From contig JAVVPD010000033.1 in assembly GCA_036655975.1 (NCBI GenBank), forward strand, positions 1 to 22,944: DNA of 22,944 nt. The letters run 5' to 3'. Below the pieces are notes generated by a model. It saw only the letters and a program-made list of their open reading frames with translations. It ran no database searches and had not been told where the DNA came from. This document shows positions 14,813 to 22,501 of the stretch, piece after piece. The position numbers and the translations under genes are program-made. The DNA is from CASQEL01 sp036655975 (GTDB lineage Bacteria; Desulfobacterota; Desulfovibrionia; Desulfovibrionales; Desulfovibrionaceae). How positions within the stretch are numbered: the stretch's first letter is position 1; each line of letters begins with the position of its first letter.

Positions 14813-16612
14813 TTACGCTAAAGGCAGAATAAAGGTGAAACAGGTGGCGGCAGGCGGCGCGGGGCTTTCCGCCCAAATATGCCCGTGGTGCCTTTCCACA
14901 ATATGTTTGCAAATTGCCAGCCCCAAACCTGTGGGCACGGTTCCCCCAGGCAAGGGGGATGTCCGGTGTTTGTCCACCCGATAGAAACGCTCAAAAATGC
15001 GCCCCAATTCTTGTGGGGGAATCCCCGGCCCTGTGTCGCTCACGCTGAGTTGGGCCTTGCGGTGCTGTATACTGCCCCGCACCACAATAGCGGAATCAGG
15101 GGGGGAATAACGGCAAGCGTTTTCAAGCAGATTACGCATCACCTGTAATAAATGGGTGTGGCTACCGTGCACCATCAGGGTCTCGGGCATGTCCACCTGC
15201 ACGTGCACCCTTTTTTCGTGTAAAGCGTCTAGGCACAGGGCCACGGCTCCCTGCACACAATCGTACACATTCGTGGGCTGTAGGGGGAAATGGTCGTCGT
15301 CATTTTCAAGGCGCGCCAGTGACAACAACTCTTCCACCATCCGCCCCAAATACGAACCGTGCTTGTGAATAATTTCTACAAAGCGGCGGCTCTCTTCGGG
15401 CAGGGTATTGAGGTGAATCAAGGTTTCCGCATACCCTTGGATGGCGGTCAAAGGGGTACGTAATTCGTGGGAAACATTCGTGACAAAATCACGACGAATA
15501 CGTTCTAGACGCATCACTTCGCTGATATCGTGAAAAACCACCACCGCCCCCAAACTGGGGCTAGGGTTGAGCGGACGAGCCATGTGAACATCCAAGGTGC
15601 GAGCACCGGCAAAATCCAATTGCAAACGCTGTTGTGGCATTGGGGCGTTTTCAGGCAAAGGTTCCGCGTGTTCCGGTGAATCAGCGCTACGGAGCAGTGT
15701 TTCCACCGCTTCTTGCAAAGCGGGCACGGGAATGGCCTCTACCACCGCACAGCCCAGATTGTCCTGAGCTGCGGGAAACAGTTCCAGTAGGGCACGGTTG
15801 CATGAACGGATGCGCCCCTTGTTGTCCAGCACCAGCACCCCATCATGCATGGTTTCTAAAATACTGAGCAATTGTCCCTTTTGATCCGCCACGGTAGTGA
15901 TGTGGATATCAATATTTTCCGCCATTCGGTTCACAGCAGCAGCCAAGGTGGTAAACTCACTCCCCGGTACCGCGTGCAGGCGCCGCCGATACTTCCCCAG
16001 AGAGATAGCCTCCACCACATTGACCATGTGCGCCAGTGAACGCTCCAGTTTTTTAGACAATATCCACGCCAACAGCAGCGCCAAAGCTACCGCCGCGCCC
16101 CCCACCCACAGGATGTTGTTGAGCTGACGGGACAAACGGGCTTCCAAAGCGGCATAGGGCACGGCCACGCGCACAATAGTGCCGTCCTTCATACGCACTG
16201 CCGCATAAATGGTACTGCTTTGCAAGGTATTGCTATAGCGTGTGGAAATGCCCTGCCCCTGCGCCAAAGCGGCTTGAAATTCCGGTCGATCCGCATGATT
16301 GTCCAGATTTGCTAAAGCCGGCTTGTCCAGCGAGGAATCCGCCAGCACCTGCCCTTGAGCATCCATAAGGCTTATACGCACCCCCGGGGCATCAAGACTG
16401 TGAATACGCGTGTTTAAGTCCCCCCCCGGCCTATAGTCCGCCAGCAAGGTTGCCGTAAGCTTTGCTTCACGCAAAGCCTGACTCTCAGCATCCGCCAGCA
16501 ATTGAGCGTCAAGAGAAAGGTGCACGTACAGGGCGGGCAGACTCAGCGCCGCCCCAATAGCCAGCAACATGCACAAGAATATTTTCGTCCGAAAGGATGT
16601 ACTGGTACGCAT
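14813..16612 (-). CDS. phoR: Phosphate-regulon sensor histidine kinase PhoR
   Basis: A 599-residue membrane kinase: TM1 at about 9-30, an extracytoplasmic sensor region at about 31-165, TM2 at about 167-186, HAMP (187-240), PAS (245-360) and HisKA with the phosphorylated His382 in NVSHELRTPLT. The ATPase domain shows NLLENACRYSPP (N box), DTGPGI (G1), FERFYR (F box) and GLGLAI (G2). It is longer than E. coli PhoR because it has a full periplasmic sensor domain, as in B. subtilis PhoR. GAGGAG lies 7 bases before ATG 16612, and phoB ends 31 bases upstream. The adjacency to phoB, pstB and phoU makes the assignment firm. Confidence 0.94.
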   Translation of the reverse strand: MRTSTSFRTKIFLCMLLAIGAALSLPALYVHLSLDAQLLADAESQALREAKLTATLLADYRPGGDLNTRIHSLDAPGVRISLMDAQGQVLADSSLDKPALANLDNHADRPEFQAALAQGQGISTRYSNTLQSSTIYAAVRMKDGTIVRVAVPYAALEARLSRQLNNILWVGGAAVALALLLAWILSKKLERSLAHMVNVVEAISLGKYRRRLHAVPGSEFTTLAAAVNRMAENIDIHITTVADQKGQLLSILETMHDGVLVLDNKGRIRSCNRALLELFPAAQDNLGCAVVEAIPVPALQEAVETLLRSADSPEHAEPLPENAPMPQQRLQLDFAGARTLDVHMARPLNPSPSLGAVVVFHDISEVMRLERIRRDFVTNVSHELRTPLTAIQGYAETLIHLNTLPEESRRFVEIIHKHGSYLGRMVEELLSLARLENDDDHFPLQPTNVYDCVQGAVALCLDALHEKRVHVQVDMPETLMVHGSHTHLLQVMRNLLENACRYSPPDSAIVVRGSIQHRKAQLSVSDTGPGIPPQELGRIFERFYRVDKHRTSPLPGGTVPTGLGLAICKHIVERHHGHIWAESPAPPAATCFTFILPLA

Positions 16613-16643
16613 ACCGCGCTCCTCATACAGTCAAAATGCTGTT

Positions 16644-17318
16644 TTACGCTTTGGCGCGGTAGCCAACGCCCCGCACGGTTTCAATAGTGTCCGCACTTGT
16701 GCCCAATTTAGCGCGCAAACGGCGCACATGGGTGTCCACCGTGCGGGCATAGCCTTCAAATTGGTAGCCCCACACGGCATTGAGCAATTGCTCACGGGTA
16801 CGCACCGTGCCCGCATGGCGCAACAAATCTTCCAGTAAACGAAATTCCGTGGCGGTCAGATCTATTTCCGCATCGCGCACCCGCACCTTATGCGCGGCAG
16901 GGTCAATGCTGATATCATGACGCGACAGGCTGGGGGTTGTTTTCACCATGGCCTGACGCCGTAAAATGGCCCGGATACGCAACAGAACCTCACGCACACT
17001 GAAAGGCTTAACCACATAATCATCTGCCCCCAATTCTAGGCCCACAATACGGTCAATTTCCTCGCCCCGTGCCGTGAGCATAATAATCGGAATAGGCGCG
17101 GTTTGGGGATCACGCTCCAATTCCCTGCACACCGTAAAGCCGTCCATACCGGGAAGCATGACATCCAACAGCACCATGTGCGGCTTTTTGGCGCGGGCCA
17201 TCTCTAGCCCTTGCAGGCCGTCGCCCGCCTCAAGGGTGGCAAAACCCTCACGCTGTAGATTAAAGACCAGCAATTGGCGGATGTCTGCCTCGTCTTCGAT
17301 AATCAAAATGCTTTCCAT
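16644..17318 (-). CDS. phoB: Phosphate-regulon response regulator PhoB
   Basis: A 224-residue OmpR-family regulator. The receiver (1-120) has the acidic residues in IIEDE, phosphoacceptor Asp52 in LLDVMLPGMDG, Thr in MLTARG and Lys in VVKPFS. The winged-helix DNA-binding domain (130-224) ends RTVDTHVRRLRAKLG and TVRGVGYRA. I start it at 17318 (MESILIIED), where GAGGGAG lies about 7 bases upstream; the upstream extension of the frame would include the promoter. It is the first gene of the leftward transcript, and a Pho box 70-105 bases upstream suggests autoactivation. Confidence 0.96.
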   Translation of the reverse strand: MESILIIEDEADIRQLLVFNLQREGFATLEAGDGLQGLEMARAKKPHMVLLDVMLPGMDGFTVCRELERDPQTAPIPIIMLTARGEEIDRIVGLELGADDYVVKPFSVREVLLRIRAILRRQAMVKTTPSLSRHDISIDPAAHKVRVRDAEIDLTATEFRLLEDLLRHAGTVRTREQLLNAVWGYQFEGYARTVDTHVRRLRAKLGTSADTIETVRGVGYRAKA

Positions 17319-17388
17319 AGTCGGCTCCCTCAAGTGACAGGCGCAACGTGCATATGCCCTTGGGCTATACCACCGTTTTTGTGCGCCA

Positions 17389-17422
17389 AAAATACGAAGG
17401 ACAGGTGACAATTGGGTGACAA
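17389..17422 (-). promoter_or_regulatory. Pho box and -10 element of the phoB promoter
   Basis: On the minus strand TTGTCAC CCAA TTGTCAC (17422-17405) is a 7-4-7 direct repeat of the PhoB-box type (E. coli consensus half-site CTGTCAT). Exactly 10 bases later comes TATTTT (17394-17389), the spacing of PhoB-activated -10 elements. Transcription would begin near 17382, leaving a 64-base leader before phoB. Confidence 0.75.
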
Positions 17423-17436
17423 AAAAAGAATGCCCG

Positions 17437-17476
17437 TGTCACAATCCTTTCGGCATACCGTAACATAAGCGTAACA
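17437..17476 (+). promoter_or_regulatory. Pho box(es) upstream of pstS
   Basis: CGTAACA TAAG CGTAACA (17459-17476) is a perfect 11-base-period repeat. Further upstream at the same period is TGTCACA (17437-17443), with one poor unit between (17448-17454). This suggests two tandem PhoB boxes facing pstS. The matching -10 element is not obvious; TATGTC at 17510-17515 is the best candidate, but it is 33 bases away. Confidence 0.6.
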
Positions 17477-17558
17477 CATCCCGCGCACAACTGACTTGTG
17501 GCGCTTTGCTATGTCAATCTATTCTTTCACCATCTAGCCTTTGAGGAGATCGCGTATC

Positions 17559-18386
17559 ATGAAATCACCCCGTATTCTTATGACCACCCTGTTGGCTTTG
17601 GCGTTGGCTGTGCCTGCTGTTGCTGCCCCAAGCGAAGAAATTGTTATTAACGGCTCCACCACCGTGCTGCCCGTGATGCAGAAAGTCAGCGAAAATTTTT
17701 CGGCGGCGCACCCCAACATTGACATCAGCCTGTCTGGGGGCGGCTCGGGCAACGGCATCAAGGCCCTGACCGATGGCATGTGCCACATTGCCATGTCCTC
17801 CCGTGATATGAAGCCCAATGAAATTACCCTTGCCAAATCCAAAAACGTCAATCCTGTACGTACTGCCGTGGCCGTGGACGCCCTTGTCCCCGTGGTGCAC
17901 CCCTCAAACCCTCTCACTACTCTCACTGCCGAGCAATTGCGCGATATTTATAAGGGTATAATCACCAATTGGAAAGACTTGGGCGGTGCTGATGCGCCCA
18001 TTGTGGTGATTTCCCGTGATACTTCCTCCGGCACCTACGAAACGTGGGAAGAAATGATCATGAATAAGCAAAAAGTTGCCCCCTCTGCCCTGCTGCAAGC
18101 CTCTAACGGGGCTGTTGTGCAAGCCGTGTCTAAAAATAAAAACGCCGTTGGCTATATCGGCTTTGGCTACCTCAACAAGTCGCTCAAAAAACTCAATGTC
18201 AACAACATTGAGGCCACCCCCGCCACGGCCCTGTCCCGCCAATGGCCCATCGCTCGTGAATTGTACATTTTCACCAATGGTCAAGCCCAAGGCGCCATCA
18301 AACAACTTATCGACTACATTGTTGACCCGCTGAAAGGTCAAAAAGCCGTTTTAGAAGTCGGCTTTATTCCGCTGGAAAAGAAGTAA
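17559..18386 (+). CDS. pstS: Phosphate-binding protein PstS
   Basis: A 275-residue secreted phosphate-binding protein of the Pst importer. It begins with a signal peptide (MKSPRILMTTLLALALAVPA, cleavage about residues 22-23, VAA before PSEE) without a lipobox Cys, so it is a periplasmic type. Phosphate-contact motifs are NGSTTVLPV (31-39), SGGGSGNGIKAL and SRDTSSGTYE. GAGGAG at 17543-17548 supports the start. A very stable hairpin follows the stop, before pstC. It is the first gene of the rightward transcript. Confidence 0.95.
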   Translation: MKSPRILMTTLLALALAVPAVAAPSEEIVINGSTTVLPVMQKVSENFSAAHPNIDISLSGGGSGNGIKALTDGMCHIAMSSRDMKPNEITLAKSKNVNPVRTAVAVDALVPVVHPSNPLTTLTAEQLRDIYKGIITNWKDLGGADAPIVVISRDTSSGTYETWEEMIMNKQKVAPSALLQASNGAVVQAVSKNKNAVGYIGFGYLNKSLKKLNVNNIEATPATALSRQWPIARELYIFTNGQAQGAIKQLIDYIVDPLKGQKAVLEVGFIPLEKK

Positions 18387-18390
18387 GGGT

Positions 18391-18419
18391 TCTGGGGGGA
18401 GGCTTTACCTCCCCCCAGA
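18391..18419 (+). other. Very stable intercistronic hairpin between pstS and pstC
   Basis: TCTGGGGGGAGG (18391-18402) pairs perfectly with CCTCCCCCCAGA (18408-18419), a 12-base GC-rich stem with a 5-base loop. A-rich sequence, not a T run, follows, so it is not a standard terminator. It sits 5 bases after the pstS stop. By analogy with other binding-protein operons it could protect the upstream pstS mRNA from 3' exonucleases or attenuate transcription, giving more PstS than PstC and PstA. Confidence 0.75.
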
Positions 18420-18439
18420 AAAAGCAAAAGGGACACCAC

Positions 18440-19324
18440 ATGTCAGCACTACGCGAAAAATGTATCCATGTAGGTTTAGCGGCAACGGCGATGACTTCAT
18501 TGCTAGCGCTGACGGGCATCATGATTTTTTTGTTTATGGAGGGCCTCCCCATTTTCAAAACAGTGTCCGTGAGCGATTTTCTGTTCGGGCATTTTTGGTA
18601 CCCCACAGCGGAACCACCGGAGTTTGGCATTTTCCCCTTGCTGGTAGGTTCCTTGGCGGTCACGGTGCTGGCTGCAGTTATTGCCGTACCGCTGGGAGTG
18701 CTTACAGCAACCTATCTCACAGAAATTGCGCCTTTTAGCCTCCGGCGGGTGGTCAAGCCGATTATTGAATTGCTGGCGGCCTTGCCCTCTGTGGTGATCG
18801 GTTTTTTCGGCATGGTTATTGTTGCGCCTTTTTTGCAAGACGCTTTGGGAGCAAACACAGGCCTCAATCTGTTTAATGCGGGGCTGATGCTGGCATTTAT
18901 GAGCGTACCTACCATCTGCTCAGTGTCCGAAGACGCCTTATTCGCCGTGCCCCGCGCTTTGCGCGAGGCCTCGTTAGCCTTGGGGGCCACACGCTGGGAA
19001 ACAACCATCCGGGTGGTCATTCCGGCGGCACTGTCGGGAATCGGTACGGGCGTCATGCTGGGCCTGTCACGGGCCATCGGCGAAACCATGGTCGTGCTGA
19101 TGGTCGCCGGAGGCGCGGGCATGCTCCCCACATCCTTGTTCGATCCAGTGCGGCCCATGCCCGCGTCCATAGCGGCAGAAATGGCCGAAGCGCCTTTTCG
19201 GGGTGAACATTACCACGCCTTGTTTGCCATTGGGATTGTTTTATTTTTATTTACCTTGGCCTTTAATATTATCGCGCAATACATTGCCGAGCGGCACAAG
19301 CAAGTGGGCAGTTCCAGCTTATAA
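18440..19324 (+). CDS. pstC: Phosphate ABC transporter permease PstC
   Basis: A 294-residue inner-membrane permease with about six hydrophobic segments, starting with one at about 14-35. The EAA loop that docks on PstB reads EASLALGATRWETTIRVVIP (residues about 178-197), and GLSRAIGETM follows. The region before the second segment is a periplasmic loop (TVSVSDFLFGHFWYPTAEPP), as in other PstC proteins. AAGGGA precedes ATG 18440. PstA follows after 15 bases. Confidence 0.94.
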   Translation: MSALREKCIHVGLAATAMTSLLALTGIMIFLFMEGLPIFKTVSVSDFLFGHFWYPTAEPPEFGIFPLLVGSLAVTVLAAVIAVPLGVLTATYLTEIAPFSLRRVVKPIIELLAALPSVVIGFFGMVIVAPFLQDALGANTGLNLFNAGLMLAFMSVPTICSVSEDALFAVPRALREASLALGATRWETTIRVVIPAALSGIGTGVMLGLSRAIGETMVVLMVAGGAGMLPTSLFDPVRPMPASIAAEMAEAPFRGEHYHALFAIGIVLFLFTLAFNIIAQYIAERHKQVGSSSL

Positions 19325-19339
19325 TAGAGGAGAATTCGT

Positions 19340-20206
19340 ATGAATACATGGGCATCTACCCGCCGCCGCTTACATTGGCAAGCTGCATGCTTTGCTTTGT
19401 TGCGTTGTGCGGCCTTCATTAATGTTGTGGGCCTGCTGGGCGTATGCTTTTTCCTTATCTGGAATGGCCTACCGGCCCTTTCGTGGGAATTTTTGAGTGA
19501 ACCACCGCGAAAAATGATGACAGCCGGGGGCATCTGGCCCTGTATTCTGGGCACAATCCTCCTTTGCTTGGGGGCGCTCGCCCTTTCCTTTCCTTTGGGG
19601 GTCGGCTCCGCCATTTATTTACACGAATACGCGGGCAGATCTTCCTATGCCCGCTATATCCGCTTAGGGGTTAATAATCTTGCGGGGGTTCCCTCGGTGG
19701 TGTTTGGCCTGTTCGGGCTGGCTTTTTTTGTAACCTTCTGCGGTTTCGGAATCAGCCTTGTCTCGGGTATCTTAACCCTCGCCCTACTGACTTTGCCCAT
19801 GATTATCGGTACGGCAGAAGAAGCCCTGCGTACCGTGCCCGATACCTATAGGGAGGCTTCGCTGGCCTTGGGGGGCACCAAGTGGCAAACCATTAGCCGG
19901 GTAGTGTTGCCCGCTGCCTTGCCGGGTATGCTCACGGGGGCTATTCTGGGTTTGGCCCGTGCGGCGGGCGAAACCGCCGCCATTATGTTCACCGCCGCCG
20001 TTTTTTATACCCCCCGCACACCTGATTCGATATTCAGTTCGGTTATGGCCCTGCCGTACCATATGTATGTGCTGGCAACGGCGGGAACCGACATTGAAAA
20101 AACCCGCCCTTTGCAATACGGCACAGCACTGGTGCTGATTATGCTGGTGCTGGGGATGAATTTGCTGGCGATTATCGCCCGAGACCGCTTGCAGCAGCAG
20201 CGGTAG
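19340..20206 (+). CDS. pstA: Phosphate ABC transporter permease PstA
   Basis: A 288-residue permease and partner of PstC in the membrane channel. An N-terminal segment (about 15-42) is followed by ILGTILLCLGALALSFPLGV and about four further hydrophobic stretches. The EAA loop is EASLALGGTKWQTISRVVLP, and GLARAAGETAAIMFTAAVFY is typical of PstA. AGAGGAG lies about 7 bases before ATG 19340. It is the last gene of the pst transcript; only a weak hairpin (AAAAAGAGCTTTTT near 20215) follows. Confidence 0.94.
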   Translation: MNTWASTRRRLHWQAACFALLRCAAFINVVGLLGVCFFLIWNGLPALSWEFLSEPPRKMMTAGGIWPCILGTILLCLGALALSFPLGVGSAIYLHEYAGRSSYARYIRLGVNNLAGVPSVVFGLFGLAFFVTFCGFGISLVSGILTLALLTLPMIIGTAEEALRTVPDTYREASLALGGTKWQTISRVVLPAALPGMLTGAILGLARAAGETAAIMFTAAVFYTPRTPDSIFSSVMALPYHMYVLATAGTDIEKTRPLQYGTALVLIMLVLGMNLLAIIARDRLQQQR

Positions 20207-20317
20207 GCACTCATAAAAAGAGCTTTTTCCGGTCTTTTTCCCCTAGATTCACGGGGCTGAGACGTGTAGTATTTTTTCAAAAGGAACTATCCACCCAGAA
20301 CACCATAAGGAGGGATA

Positions 20318-20545
20318 ATGGCACTGACCTTTACAACACAATGGTGTAAAAAATGTGGAATTTGCGTAGCTTTTTGCCCTAAAAAAGCTTTGTCCCTTAC
20401 GGGTTTGGAAGGAAAAATTGTACACGATGCGGCCTTGTGCATTGCATGCGGCATGTGCGCGCGCTATTGCCCTGATCTGGTCATTACCGTGCACAAAGAA
20501 GACACAAACACCACGAATACAGGCACACCGGAGGTGGCAGCATGA
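20318..20545 (+). CDS. korD: 2-oxoacid:ferredoxin oxidoreductase, ferredoxin-like delta subunit
   Basis: A 75-residue ferredoxin with two 4Fe-4S motifs: CKKCGICVAFCP (10-21) and CIACGMCARYCP (41-52). It passes electrons from the thiamine-dependent subunit KorB to ferredoxin. It has no signal peptide. AAGGAGGG precedes ATG 20318. It overlaps korA by ATGA (20542-20545), so translation is coupled. Leading the operon with the small ferredoxin subunit is the usual korDABC or vorDABC order. Confidence 0.9.
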   Translation: MALTFTTQWCKKCGICVAFCPKKALSLTGLEGKIVHDAALCIACGMCARYCPDLVITVHKEDTNTTNTGTPEVAA

Positions 20546-21696
20546 GCCAAACTCCCCAAACACTTTTTGTGCAGGGTAATGAAGCCTGTGTGCGCGGCGC
20601 CTTATACGCGGGCCTGCATTTTTTTGCGGGCTATCCCATCACCCCGTCCACCGAAATTGCCGAGCACCTTGCCGAGGCACTTCCCCGTGTGGGCGGCAAA
20701 TTTGTACAGATGGAAGACGAAATCGCGTCCATGTGCGCGGTGGTGGGGGCCTCACTTGCCGGCCTTAAAGCCATGACCGCCACCAGCGGGCCGGGCTTTT
20801 CCCTTAAACAAGAAGCCATTGGTTATGCGGTGATGGCGGAAATTCCCTGTGTGGTAGTCGATGTACAGCGCGGCGGCCCGTCCACAGGGCTCGCAACCAA
20901 GGTAGCGCAGGGCGATGTAAACCAAGCCCGCTGGGGCACCCACGGAGACCACGCCATTATTGTGCTCACGGCCTCTAGTGTACAAGAGGTATTCGCCATA
21001 ACCGTGGAAGCCTTTAACATGGCCGAAACCTACCGCACCCCCGTCATTCTGCTCCTGGACGAAGTGGTGGGCCACATGCGCGAAAAATTGCTCGTCCCCG
21101 CTGCGGGAACACTGGAAGTGGTGGATCGCCTGTATACCAAACTGAAGCCGGGCATCAATTATCATCCCTACCTCCCCCGCGAAGACGGGCGTTTGCCCAT
21201 GTCGGATTTTGGCGGCGCGCACCGCTACAATGTGACCGGCTTGTTTCACGATATTTGGGGTTTTCCCACCGAAAATCCCGAGCAGGTGGAAAAGTTGCTG
21301 CACCATCTTGTGGACAAAATTGAAAACCGCGCCCACCTGCTGGCCCGCTGGAAGGAATATTATTTGGAAGACGCGGAACAAATTATCATTTCCTACGGCT
21401 CTTCAGCCCGTTCCGCACGGCATCTGGTGGAAACCCGCCGGAGCAAAGGGCATAAAATTGGCCTGCTGGAATTACAAACCCTATGGCCCTTCCCTGCCCG
21501 ATTGGTGCGGGATAAAACAGCCCGCGCGGCCCATATTTTTGTAGCCGAAATGAACATGGGGCAGGTGACAGCACAGGTCAAACAATGTGTGCACCATCCT
21601 GATCGGGTTTTTTTGATCAACCGCTTGGACGGTCAAATGATTACCCCCACAGACATTGGCAAAATTATGCGGATTATTGAAGGAAAGGGGTTCTAA
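20542..21696 (+). CDS. korA: 2-oxoacid:ferredoxin oxidoreductase alpha subunit (KorA-type)
   Basis: A 384-residue subunit that with KorB binds thiamine diphosphate and converts a 2-oxoacid plus CoA to acyl-CoA and CO2, reducing ferredoxin (or the reverse for CO2 fixation). Visible family marks are GNEACVRGALYAG, FFAGYPITPSTEI, FVQMEDEIAS, TATSGPGFSLKQEA and VVVDVQRGGPSTGLATK. It is the unfused short form, as no gamma domain precedes it. The substrate is most likely 2-oxoglutarate, but branched-chain 2-oxoacids (VorB) cannot be excluded from sequence. GGAGG lies about 8 bases before the start. Confidence 0.9.
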   Translation: MSQTPQTLFVQGNEACVRGALYAGLHFFAGYPITPSTEIAEHLAEALPRVGGKFVQMEDEIASMCAVVGASLAGLKAMTATSGPGFSLKQEAIGYAVMAEIPCVVVDVQRGGPSTGLATKVAQGDVNQARWGTHGDHAIIVLTASSVQEVFAITVEAFNMAETYRTPVILLLDEVVGHMREKLLVPAAGTLEVVDRLYTKLKPGINYHPYLPREDGRLPMSDFGGAHRYNVTGLFHDIWGFPTENPEQVEKLLHHLVDKIENRAHLLARWKEYYLEDAEQIIISYGSSARSARHLVETRRSKGHKIGLLELQTLWPFPARLVRDKTARAAHIFVAEMNMGQVTAQVKQCVHHPDRVFLINRLDGQMITPTDIGKIMRIIEGKGF

Positions 21697-21697
21697 A

Positions 21698-22498
21698 ATG
21701 GCAGTGCGCGACTTTATCCGTGAGCGTTTTTTCCCGCATATCTGGTGTCCCGGCTGCGGGCACGGCATGATTTTAAACGCTTTGCTCCACGCTGTGGACG
21801 AAATGGACATAGACCATAGCCTTTTGTGTATGGTTTCGGGCATTGGCTGTTCGGCCCGCGTGTCCGGCTATGTGGATTTTCACAGTATGCACACCATGCA
21901 CGGGCGCGCGCTGGCCTGTGCTACCGGCCTAAAAATGGCCCGCCCCGAATTGCAGGTTTTTGTGCCTATGGGCGACGGCGATGCCATGGCTATTGGCGGC
22001 AATCATTTTATTCATGCCTGCCGCCGCAATATCGACATGGTAGCCATTGTCATGAATAATCGCATTTATGGCATGACCGGCGGGCAATATTCCCCCTTAT
22101 CCGGCACGGGCATTCTTGCCACTACAGCGCCCTATCACAGTATTGACCGGGCCTTTGACACGGTGCAGCTTGCCATGGGCGCGGGGGCCACCTTTGTGGC
22201 CCGCACCACCAGCTTTCATGTGCAAGAAATCACCGCACTGCTCAAAAAAGCCACGGCCCACAAGGGTTTTGCGGTGGTGGAAATTATGAGCCAATGCCCC
22301 ACCTATTTTGGGCGTAAAAATCACTTGGGCGACGCTGTGCAGATGCTGGAATGGTATCGTGATCACACGGCCCGTATCGGCTCCAAAAAACTGCAAGAAC
22401 ACCCGCAGCTCATCCCTCGGGGGGTGTTTGTGGACAAGGAAGAACCCGAATATTGTACCGAGTACGCCAAGATTATTTCCCAAGCGCAGGGAGCGTAA
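21698..22498 (+). CDS. korB: 2-oxoacid:ferredoxin oxidoreductase beta subunit (KorB-type)
   Basis: A 266-residue thiamine-diphosphate subunit. The cluster and cofactor motifs are WCPGCGHG (Cys18 and 21 in this reading), GIGCSAR, GDGDAMAIGGNH and the paired VMNNRIYGMTGGQ that binds the pyrophosphate and Mg. A fourth Cys lies in SQCPTYFGRKN. I start it at 21698 (MAVRDF), 1 base after the korA stop, with AGGAAAGGGG upstream; the longer frame from 21656 overlaps korA. It is separated by 3 bases from korC. Confidence 0.93.
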   Translation: MAVRDFIRERFFPHIWCPGCGHGMILNALLHAVDEMDIDHSLLCMVSGIGCSARVSGYVDFHSMHTMHGRALACATGLKMARPELQVFVPMGDGDAMAIGGNHFIHACRRNIDMVAIVMNNRIYGMTGGQYSPLSGTGILATTAPYHSIDRAFDTVQLAMGAGATFVARTTSFHVQEITALLKKATAHKGFAVVEIMSQCPTYFGRKNHLGDAVQMLEWYRDHTARIGSKKLQEHPQLIPRGVFVDKEEPEYCTEYAKIISQAQGA

Positions 22499-22501
22499 TC
22501 C

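Noticed and set aside
20253..20275. GGGGCTGAGA before korD, resembling part of a TPP riboswitch
   Set aside because: The second conserved half (ACCTGATCTGG-like) and the required helices are missing, so only a short chance match remains.
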